Shown here: in pieces, positions 9,489-18,048 of the stretch
Position numbering within the stretch: position 1 is the first letter of the stretch
Layout: each line of letters opens with the position of its first letter
Assembly (NCBI GenBank): GCA_052161605.1
Contig: CP197409.1
DNA length: 64,000 nucleotides
Strand: one strand, 5' to 3'
Origin: JBKCUI01 sp052161605
GTDB taxonomy: Bacteria; Planctomycetota; Planctomycetia; Pirellulales; Pirellulaceae
Made by a program: the position numbers and the translations under genes
Notes under the pieces: model-generated
What the model was told of the DNA's origin: nothing
The model's input: the letters and a program-made list of their open reading frames with translations, nothing else
Database searches by the model: none

Positions 9489-10913
9489 ATGGCCGAATTT
9501 AGAACAGAAGTGGACTCGATGGGCGAGGTTCAGGTACCAGCCAACGCCTATTACAGTGCTCAAACCCAGCGAGCGGTCGAGAACTTCCCCATCTCGGGGT
9601 GGCAGCTTCCAGTACCTTTGCTGCGTGCCATGGGGCGTGTGAAGCTAGCGTGTGCAGTCGCCAATCACGACCTCGGTAAGCTGACTGGGACCGGAAAGAA
9701 TCCGCTCAACGAAGAGCAAGTCTCGGCCCTCAAGACCGCTTGCCAAGAGGTCATCGATGGCAAAATGGACGGCGAGTTTCCCATCGATGTCTTCCAGACA
9801 GGCTCGGGAACCTCGAGCAATATGAACGTCAACGAAGTCATCTCGAACCGAGCCATCGAGATGATGGGCGGAGATCGATTCTCCAAGGTGAAACCAATTC
9901 ACCCCAACGATCACGTCAACATGGGGCAAAGCACGAATGACACTTTCCCAACCGCGATCCATGTCGCCACGGCAGTCGAAATTCACAATACGCTGCTTCC
10001 ACAACTCAAGCGGCTCCACGAGTCGCTCAGGGACAAGGCTGCGAAGTGGGACAAGGTAATCAAGATCGGACGAACACACCTCATGGACGCCACTCCGCTC
10101 CGTCTCGGACAAGAGTTTGGCGGCTTTGCGCGACAGATCGAGCTATCGATTGGCCGAGCAGAACTCGCAGCAAAAGCGGTTTACGAACTACCAGTTGGCG
10201 GGACTGCCGTTGGTAGCGGCATCAACACCCATCCAGAATTCGGGGCGCGAGTGGCTGCCTCGTTGCAATCGCAAACCGGTATTCCATTCGTGGAAGCGGT
10301 CGATCACTTCGAAGCCAACGCACAGCGCGACGGATTGGTAGACAGCCACGGCTACATCAAGACGATTGCGATGACCCTTTTCAACATCTCGAACAACATT
10401 CGTTGGCTTGGCTCCGGACCTCGCTGCGGCTTCAACGAAGTGATCCTACCCGACCGCCAACCAGGTTCGTCGATCATGCCGGGTAAGGTGAATCCGGTTA
10501 TGTGCGAAAGTATGATGCAGTTGACGGCACGCGTCATGGGTAACGACACCACCATGACCATGTGCGGCGCATCGGGCGGTAATTTCCAGCTCAACATCAT
10601 GATGCCAGTCATGGGGCACGCGATGCTCGAAAGCTTGATGCTCCTGTCAAACGGAATCAGTGCCTTTATCGAGTTCTGCATGGACGGGCTCGAAGCCAAT
10701 CCAGAAGCCTGCGAAGCCGCCGTTGAGCAAAGTTTGTCGATGGTTACCAGCCTTAATCCGTACATTGGCTATGAGAAAGCTGCTAAACTTACCAAAGAAG
10801 CGTTTGCCTCCGGTAAGACGATTCGCGAACTATGCCTGGAACAAAACGTGCTTCCGAAAGAGACGCTCGACAAAGCACTCGATCCATTTGCGATGACCGA
10901 GCCACAAGCGTAA
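9489..10913 (+). CDS. fumC: Fumarate hydratase, class II
   Basis: A 474-residue class II (iron-independent) fumarase of the TCA cycle, interconverting fumarate and malate. Seen: the family signature GSSIMPGKVNP, TGSGTSSNMNVNEVI, GQSTNDTFPTA and the GRTHLMDATP loop. Length matches the family. The start could be GTG at 9483 or ATG at 9489. The ATG gives the typical MAEFRTE N-terminus and has a GAAGAAAG purine stretch upstream, so it is preferred. It is divergent from tkt. Palindromic repeats rather than a clear T-tailed terminator follow the stop codon. Confidence 0.97.
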   Translation: MAEFRTEVDSMGEVQVPANAYYSAQTQRAVENFPISGWQLPVPLLRAMGRVKLACAVANHDLGKLTGTGKNPLNEEQVSALKTACQEVIDGKMDGEFPIDVFQTGSGTSSNMNVNEVISNRAIEMMGGDRFSKVKPIHPNDHVNMGQSTNDTFPTAIHVATAVEIHNTLLPQLKRLHESLRDKAAKWDKVIKIGRTHLMDATPLRLGQEFGGFARQIELSIGRAELAAKAVYELPVGGTAVGSGINTHPEFGARVAASLQSQTGIPFVEAVDHFEANAQRDGLVDSHGYIKTIAMTLFNISNNIRWLGSGPRCGFNEVILPDRQPGSSIMPGKVNPVMCESMMQLTARVMGNDTTMTMCGASGGNFQLNIMMPVMGHAMLESLMLLSNGISAFIEFCMDGLEANPEACEAAVEQSLSMVTSLNPYIGYEKAAKLTKEAFASGKTIRELCLEQNVLPKETLDKALDPFAMTEPQA

Positions 10914-10970
10914 GTCCCAACTGGTAAGAAATTTTTCCTTTGTCACCTCGTTCATAGCACGCACAGTTCT

Positions 10971-11056
10971 CGTTAGCTAACCTCCTTTTGGAGGATAGCT
11001 AACGCTTTCACCCTCCCTTTGGGAGGGTCGAGCGAAGCGAGGGGAGGGAAAAGTGC
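10971..11056. repeat. Paired palindromes downstream of fumC (REP-like)
   Basis: A 15-base arm imperfect hairpin (cgttagctaacctcc, loop tttt, then its complement with one mismatch, 10971-11004) is followed by ccctccctttgggaggg (11011-11027) and gagcgaagcgaggggaggg. The CCCTCCC/GGGAGGG part resembles the inner part of the larger MITE-like repeats at 30.3 and 32.1 kb. It lacks a T-tract, so it is not a typical terminator. Confidence 0.6.
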
Positions 11057-11104
11057 TTCTTGAAAACCAGCCTCATCCCCCCTCTTCAGAATAGGTATCG
11101 AGCT

Positions 11105-12055
11105 ATGGATCTCACAAATGATGTCGCAAGAATCAGCAACGTTAACCGCTGGTTGCTGACATCGCTGTTTATGTTCCTTCTAAGCCTCAGCACTCTGCTG
11201 ACTAATTCTCAACGAATGCTGGGTGCCGAAGTGAGATCCCTCACGGTAAAGCTCTGGGAAGACGGTGCTCCCGGTGCTCTTGGAAATGATCCTAAAGACG
11301 TTCCGATGGCCATTGTTCACTTACCTCCGTCGAGCAAACCAACCGCTGCACTGGTGATCTGTCCTGGCGGTGGCTATGGTGGGTTAGCGATGGGGCACGA
11401 GGGGACCGAGATTGCCAAGTGGGCGAATGATCAAGGTATGGCGGCCATTATTTGTGATTACCGTCATCGTGGTAAGGGCTACGGGCATCCGGCACCTTTG
11501 CAAGATGCACAGCGAGCTATTCGCATAGTTCGCGCCAATGCAACGGATTGGAACATTGATCCGAATCGAGTTGGCATTCTCGGGTTCTCCGCCGGCGGGC
11601 ATCTGGTTTCCACGGTCCTGACTCGATTTGATTTGGGGGATGCGAATAGCGATGACCACATTGCCAAACAATCGAGTCGCCCAGACTTTGGAGTGATGGC
11701 CTACCCGGTCATTCTCTTTGGACATCCGCGAGGACATCGAGGTAGCGAAGTCAATCTCCTTGGGGCAGATGCGAGCAAAGAGGAGCTCGTCCCCTTTCAA
11801 AGCGACTTGAACGTCACTAAGGAAACCCCACCAACATTCTTGTTTCATACTCAGGAGGACACTGCAGTTCCACCTGAAAACGCTTTGGCCTTTTACACAG
11901 CCATGGTCAAGAACGGGGTGCCGGGTGAGTTGCACATTTATGAGAAGGGACGCCATGGCGTGGGACTAGGTCGCGACATCGCAGGCACACGCGACTGGTC
12001 TGATGCACTTGCAAGATGGCTGCTCGCAAGAAACGTCATCTCTCCCAAAGACTAA
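11105..12055 (+). CDS. Secreted alpha/beta-hydrolase (esterase/acetylxylan-esterase-like)
   Basis: A 316-residue exported hydrolase. A hydrophobic N-terminal segment (WLLTSLFMFLLSLSTLL) acts as signal or anchor. The catalytic part shows the oxyanion-loop PGGGYGGLAMGHEG, the nucleophile elbow GFSAGGHL, an Asp-containing QEDTAVPPENA and the terminal His in KGRHGVGLG, giving a Ser-Asp-His triad. This set is typical of the BD-FAE/acetylxylan-esterase group that removes acyl groups from polysaccharides or small esters. The substrate is not known. The ATG at 11105 follows AGGT. A TTG at 11060 would add 15 residues and is less likely. It stands alone between fumC and the riboswitch-controlled gcvP. 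Confidence 0.8.
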   Translation: MDLTNDVARISNVNRWLLTSLFMFLLSLSTLLTNSQRMLGAEVRSLTVKLWEDGAPGALGNDPKDVPMAIVHLPPSSKPTAALVICPGGGYGGLAMGHEGTEIAKWANDQGMAAIICDYRHRGKGYGHPAPLQDAQRAIRIVRANATDWNIDPNRVGILGFSAGGHLVSTVLTRFDLGDANSDDHIAKQSSRPDFGVMAYPVILFGHPRGHRGSEVNLLGADASKEELVPFQSDLNVTKETPPTFLFHTQEDTAVPPENALAFYTAMVKNGVPGELHIYEKGRHGVGLGRDIAGTRDWSDALARWLLARNVISPKD

Positions 12056-12334
12056 CGGCTCGGAAGCCCATTCTGGCTCGAAATTTTGCCACCAAGGGCA
12101 AAGCCAACGGAAAAAGCGCACTGGCAACGCCCTGCGTCCGGGTGGCTCGCTCTGAGAAACGAAGGGCCTGATTGAGCTACCTGCGAATCGCCATGATGGG
12201 CCACCTTGGAAACCTCATCGCAGGGCATTGCCCATGCGGATAAACAATTCTCACCTCACGGACCGAAATATGACGGCTACGGTTGCGGGATGCTTGATTA
12301 GCACCTAAACTGTTCTATACGGTTTTAGAGAAAT
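12056..12334. other. Intergenic region with a dispersed repeat copy, upstream of the glycine riboswitch
   Basis: No ORF or RNA gene was recognised in these 279 bases. They contain one copy of a dispersed repeat (gcagggcattgcccatgcgg at 12220-12239). The promoter for the riboswitch leader should lie in the last part of this stretch. Confidence 0.55.
12218..12251 (+). repeat. Dispersed repeat copy 1 (GCAGGGCRWTGCCC family)
   Basis: This sequence closely matches copies at 17911-17940, 27024-27090 and, inverted, 38562-38632. All share GCAGGGCGATGCCC-type core followed by RTGCGGWTWAACRA. The core GGGCATTGCCC is itself a near-palindrome. Confidence 0.7.
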
Positions 12335-12335
12335 C

Positions 12336-12586
12336 GGGAGAGAATTGGTCGGGAGGGGGTAAAGCTCTGACCAGATCCAATCGCCGAAGGCGCAATATTG
12401 ACCCAGAATCGCTCAGGCCTCAAGAACTGTTTTCTTATCGACCGTCTCTGGAGAGTGATCGCGTAGGTACGTTTCCTCCCTATCGGAACTAAAGTCCCGA
12501 GCGGCAGGAATCCAGCCTGCCCGATCCACCGAAGGGGAAAGATCCCTCTCCCGGATCAATATCTCTCAGGTAAATGGACAGAGGGG
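12336..12586 (+). promoter_or_regulatory. Tandem glycine riboswitch upstream of gcvP
   Basis: Two successive glycine aptamers are visible. The first (about 12336-12451) has gggagag, the core tcgccgaaggcgcaa (12381-12395) and gctcaggcctcaagaactg (12411-12429), closing with gtctctgg. The second (about 12451-12586) begins gagagtgatcgcg, has ccaccgaaggggaaa (12526-12540) and ctctcaggtaaatggacag (12563-12581), and closes with gagggg. These are the hallmark conserved segments of the gcvT-type glycine riboswitch, including the short linker between aptamers. It lies 170 bases before the gcvP start. No clear T-tailed terminator follows, so control may be at translation or through a structure I cannot resolve. 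Activation of glycine cleavage by glycine is the expected effect. Confidence 0.9.
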
Positions 12587-12756
12587 CAAGCGTTCCTGAC
12601 ACTTTCAGACTTACACACTCAGACTTGATGGCACAGTGACTTCCGCAGAATCAATCGCGGTTCTCCACAATGCTCCCACTAAGTCACAGTGCTCCCATTA
12701 AGTCGGTATTAGTGTCGGTTTTTCGTCGATTTGAATCGCTTACCTGAGGTCGTTCC

Positions 12757-15609
12757 ATGTCTAGTCTGAACAAGCCCCTGTCGTCTTTCGTTTCTCGCCA
12801 CATCGGGCCTCGCGACTATGAGATTCGCGAAATGCTTACCTTGCTCGGGTACGAGTCCCTCGACCACCTGACCGACACGGTCATTCCCAACAATATCGCG
12901 TTTCGCGACCGGCTCGACATCTCCCAAGGTGTCAGCGAAGAAGAAGCCCTTGCCGAGCTGCGAACCATTGCCTCGAAGAACATCGTCCTCAAGAGCCTCA
13001 TTGGACAAGGCTATTACGGTACTCACACGCCCAAGGTGATTCTGCGAAACGTTCTCGAGAATCCAGCTTGGTACACGGCGTATACTCCCTACCAACCAGA
13101 GATTTCCCAAGGCCGTCTGGAAGTGCTGTTTTATTTTCAAACGATGGTTTGTGAATTGACCGGCATGGATGTTTCCGGTGCCTCGCTTCTAGACGAAGGA
13201 ACCGCAGCCGCAGAAGCAATGACTTTGTGCCGACGCAGCAGTCGCAAGTCCGGTCAAAAATTCTACGTCGCCACCCAATGCCATCCTCAAACCATTGAAG
13301 TCATCGAAACCCGCGCCAAACCACTTGGCATCGAGATCGTGCGGTTCGACCAGAACGATACCGAGCAGGATTGGCAGAACGCGTTCGGCGTTCTTTTCCA
13401 GTATCCCGCCACCGATGGTTCTATTCGCGATTTGAGCAAGCACGTCGCGGCAGCTCACTCGCACGATTGTTTAGTCGTGATGGCAACCGACCTGTTAGCG
13501 TTGACCATCATGAAGTCACCAGGAAGCATGGGAGCCGATATCGTTGTCGGAAACGCACAACGCTTCGGTGTACCCTTTGGTTTCGGAGGTCCGCATGCTG
13601 CGTTCCTGGCGGCTAAGGATGCACTCAAGCGAACTCTTCCAGGTCGACTTGTAGGACAATCGATCGATTCGCACGGAAAGCCCGCCTACCGGCTTGCTTT
13701 GCAGACACGCGAACAGCATATTCGCCGCGAAAAAGCCACCTCGAACATTTGCACCGCACAAGCCCTGCTAGCGATCATGTCGACGTTGTATGCTTGTTAT
13801 CATGGCCCGCAAGGTCTGCAATCCATCGCTCGGCGTGTAAGCGCCCAGGCTGCATTGCTCCTAAGAGGCATTCGTTCGGCGGGCTGGAACGTGATCGCCG
13901 AGAACGTGTTCGATACGCTTGTGGTTGAGACCGGGGCGAAAACACTTGCGATTCATGAGCAAGCGCGAGCAGCTGGCTACAATCTGCGGGAATATGATGA
14001 CTCGCACGTGGGAATTGCCGTCGACGAGACCACCACCCATGCAGATCTAACGCAAATCGCGAAGCTGTTTAACGCGACTATCTCATGCGAACTCGATTCG
14101 GATAGCAACGCCATTCCGAGCGAATTGCATCGGGATGATTCTTATATGTCGCAACCGGTCTTCCACAGGTATCGTAGCGAAACGGAGATGATGCGGTACC
14201 TACGTCGATTGTCCGAAATGGATATCGCGCTTGATCGGGCTATGATTCCTCTCGGTTCCTGCACCATGAAACTCAACTCAGCTGCCGAAATGACCCCGGT
14301 GACTTGGCCTGAGTTTGGAAACATGCATCCCTTTGCACCAGCCGATCAATGCGAGGGCTATCGCGAGATGATTGCATCGTTGGAGGCCATGCTGTGCGAA
14401 GTTACAGGTTACGATGCGATATCGTTACAACCCAACGCAGGTTCGCAAGGTGAGTATGCCGGACTGCTTGCCATCAAAGCCTATCACGAGTCTCGCGGGG
14501 ACATGGACCGCAACATCTGCTTGATCCCCAGCAGCGCCCACGGCACGAATCCCGCTAGCGCTCAAATGGCAAACATGAGCGTCGTTGTCGTTAAATGCGA
14601 CGAGTATGGGAACGTCGACTTGAACGATCTCGATGCCAAAATCGCAGCTCACCCAAACCGGGTCGCGGCAATCATGATCACGTACCCTTCGACGCACGGC
14701 GTTTTCGAGGAAGTAGTCACCGAGGTTTGCGAAAAGGTGCACGCAGCCGGCGGACAAGTCTATATCGATGGGGCGAATCTCAACGCTCTCGTGGGAGTTG
14801 CCAAGCCGGGCAAGTTCGGCGGCGACGTTTCGCACTTGAATTTGCATAAGACATTCTGCATTCCTCACGGTGGTGGTGGTCCTGGTGTTGGACCGGTTGG
14901 GGTACGCAGTCATCTCGCTCCGTTCTTGCCCAAGGATGGAGTCAACGCCGATCGAACCGGACCCAAGGTAAGCTCCGCTCCGTTTGGCAGCAGCAGCATC
15001 CTCCCCATTTCGTGGATGTACATTAGGATGATGGGTGCAGAAGGCTTGAAAAAGGCGACTCAGGTAGCGATTCTGAATGCCAACTACATAGCCCATAAAC
15101 TGAAGAAGAATTACTCGATTCTTTATACAGGTCACCGCGGTCTGGTCGCGCACGAGTGCATTATCGATACCCGTCCGTTGGGAGCTCACCATGTCAGTGT
15201 TGAGGATGTGGCCAAGCGACTAATCGATTACGGATTCCATGCACCTACCATGTCGTTCCCGGTTGGAGGCACTCTCATGATCGAGCCAACCGAGAGCGAA
15301 TCGCTGCAAGAACTGGATCGCTTTTGCCGAGCCATGAATGCGATTTTTGCAGAATACGAAAAGGTTCGAGATGGACACTGGCCTGCGGAAAACAATCCAC
15401 TTCACAATGCTCCCCATACGCTCGAATCGATACTAGAGGGAAACGAGCTCCCTTATTCACGTCGCGAGGCGGTGTGTCCTGACGTAGAAGCGAATTATGC
15501 TGTCAAATATTGGCCACCTGTTGGTAGAGTCGACAACGTTTTCGGCGACCGGAACCTAGTTTGCTCATGTCCTCCGGTGGAAAGCTACGCGGCAGACGCG
15601 ACAAACTAG
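12757..15609 (+). CDS. gcvP: Glycine dehydrogenase (decarboxylating), P protein of the glycine cleavage system
   Basis: A 950-residue full-length P protein that decarboxylates glycine and passes the aminomethyl group to lipoylated GcvH. It is the long homodimeric type, with both halves fused. Seen: N-terminal RHIGPRDYEIREML, GSCTMKLNSAAEM, and the pyridoxal-phosphate site HLNLHKTFCIPHGGGGPG with the lysine at residue 698. The ATG at 12757 has GAGGT about 6 bases upstream. A tandem glycine riboswitch precedes it, fitting control by its own substrate. gcvT and gcvH are not next to it, unlike in many bacteria. PEP carboxykinase follows after 150 bases in the same direction and could share the transcript. 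Confidence 0.97.
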   Translation: MSSLNKPLSSFVSRHIGPRDYEIREMLTLLGYESLDHLTDTVIPNNIAFRDRLDISQGVSEEEALAELRTIASKNIVLKSLIGQGYYGTHTPKVILRNVLENPAWYTAYTPYQPEISQGRLEVLFYFQTMVCELTGMDVSGASLLDEGTAAAEAMTLCRRSSRKSGQKFYVATQCHPQTIEVIETRAKPLGIEIVRFDQNDTEQDWQNAFGVLFQYPATDGSIRDLSKHVAAAHSHDCLVVMATDLLALTIMKSPGSMGADIVVGNAQRFGVPFGFGGPHAAFLAAKDALKRTLPGRLVGQSIDSHGKPAYRLALQTREQHIRREKATSNICTAQALLAIMSTLYACYHGPQGLQSIARRVSAQAALLLRGIRSAGWNVIAENVFDTLVVETGAKTLAIHEQARAAGYNLREYDDSHVGIAVDETTTHADLTQIAKLFNATISCELDSDSNAIPSELHRDDSYMSQPVFHRYRSETEMMRYLRRLSEMDIALDRAMIPLGSCTMKLNSAAEMTPVTWPEFGNMHPFAPADQCEGYREMIASLEAMLCEVTGYDAISLQPNAGSQGEYAGLLAIKAYHESRGDMDRNICLIPSSAHGTNPASAQMANMSVVVVKCDEYGNVDLNDLDAKIAAHPNRVAAIMITYPSTHGVFEEVVTEVCEKVHAAGGQVYIDGANLNALVGVAKPGKFGGDVSHLNLHKTFCIPHGGGGPGVGPVGVRSHLAPFLPKDGVNADRTGPKVSSAPFGSSSILPISWMYIRMMGAEGLKKATQVAILNANYIAHKLKKNYSILYTGHRGLVAHECIIDTRPLGAHHVSVEDVAKRLIDYGFHAPTMSFPVGGTLMIEPTESESLQELDRFCRAMNAIFAEYEKVRDGHWPAENNPLHNAPHTLESILEGNELPYSRREAVCPDVEANYAVKYWPPVGRVDNVFGDRNLVCSCPPVESYAADATN

Positions 15610-15759
15610 ACTTGGCAGTTGGGCTCATGAAAAATCAGTCCGGCGTTATAATATGCGTCCTGATTCCGATTGAGCCCTTTTTATTTTCCGGGTACGTTTT
15701 CAAGCGACTGGAAACGTTCGCATCAGCCTCCTTATCCCAAACAGACACGACAAACCACG

Positions 15760-17559
15760 ATGACAACGCAAACTTCCGCACACGCTAAACTTAACGAGTG
15801 GGTCGAAAAGACGAGTCAGTGGTGCGAAGCGGCGGACGTGGTTTGGTGCGACGGGTCGGAACAAGAATGGAACCGCCTTACGGAATTGTTGGTCTCCCAA
15901 GGGACGTTCCTCCGGTTAAACCCTGAGAAGCATCCCAATTCGTTTCTGGCTCGCAGCCATGAATCGGATACTGCACGGGTCGAGGATCGGACGTTTATCT
16001 GCTCACTGCGAGAAACCGATGCTGGGCCGACCAACAATTGGCGTGACCCCAAGGAGATGCGAAACCTTCTCAAGGATAAGTTTCGAGGCTCCATGAAAGG
16101 CCGGACCATGTATGTCGTCCCGTTTTGCATGGGACCTCTCGACAGCCCGCTGGCCTTGATCGGAGTTCAGCTGACCGATTCCCCCTATGTCGTTGTCAGC
16201 ATGAAGATCATGTGCCACATGGGGACCAAGGTGCTCGAGAAGCTCGGGGATTCGGGGGGGTACATCCCATGCTTGCACTCGGTCGGGGCTCCTTTGGAGC
16301 TAGGTCAGGCCGATGAAGCGTGGCCATGCAATGACGAGAAGTATATCGTTCACTTCCCTGAAGCTCGCGAGGTCTGGTCGTTCGGCAGCGGGTACGGTGG
16401 CAATGCGTTGCTCGGAAAGAAGTGCGTTGCCCTGCGGATCGCTAGCTCGATTGCTCGCGATGCAGGATGGCTAGCTGAGCACATGCTCATTATGGGGATC
16501 GAATCACCAGATGGTGCCAAGACCTACTTAACCGCCGCATTTCCGAGTGCTTGCGGTAAAACCAATTTGGCCATGATATTGCCTCCCGATCAGTATCGCG
16601 AAAAAGGTTGGAAAACGACCTTGGTTGGCGACGATATCGCTTGGTTGTGGCCCGGCTCGACTGGCAAGCTGCATGCGATCAACCCTGAGACAGGATTCTT
16701 TGGTGTTGCCCCTGGAACTTCTTGGGAATCCAACCCCGGCGCGATGCAGGCCATGTCGGCGAATACGATTTTTACCAATGTTGCACTCACCGACGATGGC
16801 AGTGTTTGGTGGGAAGGACATTCGGATCCGCCAGCCCACTTAATCGACTGGAAGGGAGAGGATTGGACACCGGATTGCGGTCGATTAGCGGCTCATAAGA
16901 ATGCTCGATTCACGGCCCCCGCAGGTCAATGTCCGAACATCGACCCACGGTGGCAGGATCCCGAAGGCGTGCCGATCGATGCCATCGTTTTTGGTGGCCG
17001 GCGTCCCACGACCATGCCTCTAATTTTCCAATCGTTTGACTGGACTCACGGCGTTTTCTTAGGCGCCACGCAAGGTTCAGAAACCACCGCTGCCGCAACC
17101 GGTGCGATTGGAACCGTCCGACGAGATCCGATGGCCATGCTCCCGTTCTGCGGATACGACATGGGAGATTACTTTGGACATTGGTTGGAGATGCGCAGAA
17201 AAATTCGCAGACTTCCTCGCATCTTTCACGTCAATTGGTTCCGCAAGGATACGAACGGCAAGTTCCTGTGGCCAGGCTTTCGGGAGAACTTGAGAGTTCT
17301 CGAGTGGATCGTGATGCGTTGCCAAGGAAGAGTGGCAGGCTACGAGACCCCGATCGGCTGGACGCCGGATTGGAAAGGGTTTTGCACCTCAGGGCTGGAC
17401 GGATTTACTCGAGAAATGTTTGATGAAGTTATGAAATTTTCGCAGGAGGAGTGGCTTGCCGAGCTCACAAGCCAATCCGATTTGTTCCTGAAGCTCTACC
17501 ACACCATGCCAAAAGAATTGATGTGCCAGAGAGAGCTACTTATGGCACGTCTTGTTTAA
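15760..17559 (+). CDS. pckG: Phosphoenolpyruvate carboxykinase (GTP)
   Basis: A 599-residue GTP-type PEP carboxykinase converting oxaloacetate to phosphoenolpyruvate, the first committed step of gluconeogenesis. Seen: the P-loop with the reactive cysteine (FPSACGKTNLAM, Lys267), GDDIAWLWPG, FGGRRPTTMPL and NWFRKD. Length matches the family. The ATG at 15760 begins the expected N-terminus. The open frame reaches back to a TTG at 15670, but that part is not protein-like. No good Shine-Dalgarno is visible. It is the second gene after the glycine riboswitch, so amino-acid carbon from glycine could feed directly into this step. Co-transcription is an inference from spacing. Confidence 0.97.
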   Translation: MTTQTSAHAKLNEWVEKTSQWCEAADVVWCDGSEQEWNRLTELLVSQGTFLRLNPEKHPNSFLARSHESDTARVEDRTFICSLRETDAGPTNNWRDPKEMRNLLKDKFRGSMKGRTMYVVPFCMGPLDSPLALIGVQLTDSPYVVVSMKIMCHMGTKVLEKLGDSGGYIPCLHSVGAPLELGQADEAWPCNDEKYIVHFPEAREVWSFGSGYGGNALLGKKCVALRIASSIARDAGWLAEHMLIMGIESPDGAKTYLTAAFPSACGKTNLAMILPPDQYREKGWKTTLVGDDIAWLWPGSTGKLHAINPETGFFGVAPGTSWESNPGAMQAMSANTIFTNVALTDDGSVWWEGHSDPPAHLIDWKGEDWTPDCGRLAAHKNARFTAPAGQCPNIDPRWQDPEGVPIDAIVFGGRRPTTMPLIFQSFDWTHGVFLGATQGSETTAAATGAIGTVRRDPMAMLPFCGYDMGDYFGHWLEMRRKIRRLPRIFHVNWFRKDTNGKFLWPGFRENLRVLEWIVMRCQGRVAGYETPIGWTPDWKGFCTSGLDGFTREMFDEVMKFSQEEWLAELTSQSDLFLKLYHTMPKELMCQRELLMARLV

Positions 17560-18048
17560 GCGATCGACACAAGAAATCTGCCGTAAGTCGTAGAAACAAC
17601 GTCGCCCATAAATAATAGCGTAATGGCGCAAGCCATACGGCGACTCCCGCAATGCGTCAAACTCGTTAAAAGGCTACCCCATATCATCAAGCTCCAGTTA
17701 TACTTTCAAACTCGTTACAAGGCTCCCGCCTTGTAACGCGCTGTCCCCGAGGCTCCTGCCTCGCGACATCAGCCGATCGGGCGATAGCCCCGGTTCCCTT
17801 CACCCGCCCCTCAGGGGAGGGTCGAACGTCAGTTCGGGGAGGGGGGACTCGGGCGGGTGAGCGAGATAACTGGCGAAGCTGATGGCCGGCGAGAGCGCAG
17901 AAGCCCTCAACGCAGGGCGATGCCCATGCGGTTTAACGAAATAGGAAAAAGGCTACCCCATATCATCTGGCTCCAGTTATACTTTTGCCTGAGACTCTCT
18001 AAGTTTTCTAATAACTCATCCACAAGCATAGAAATCACGAAGATCAGA
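17560..18048. repeat. Repeat-dense intergenic region
   Basis: This 489-base gap packs several repeats. A 39-base direct repeat, starting aaaaggctaccccatatcat, occurs at 17668-17706 and 17947-17985 with two mismatches. A perfect 11-bp stem, cgttacaaggc, lies at 17713-17738, and a second small stem, cgaggctcctgcctcg, starts at about 17748. A CCTCAGGGGAGGG motif related to the MITE-like repeats is at about 17810-17850, and a dispersed-repeat copy at 17911-17940. Part of 17600-17645 recurs at 59248-59295. An ORF from 17857 runs through into the oxidoreductase but its first 64 codons are repeat sequence. Confidence 0.75.
17911..17940 (+). repeat. Dispersed repeat copy 2 (GCAGGGCGATGCCC family)
   Basis: Core cgcagggcgatgcccatgcgg followed by tttaacgaa. 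It is nearly identical to the copies at 12218 and 27047. Confidence 0.7.

Noticed and set aside
9645..10765. Two minus-strand ORFs (155 and 137 codons) under fumC
   Set aside because: Both are antisense to the conserved fumarase sequence, with no ribosome site and no recognisable motif.
10971..11027. Hairpins after fumC as rho-independent terminator
   Set aside because: The stems are good but no T-tract follows either one, and related sequences occur elsewhere as repeats.
14425..15192. Long minus-strand ORF of 255 codons
   Set aside because: It lies entirely antisense to gcvP, including the PLP-site codons, and resembles no protein.
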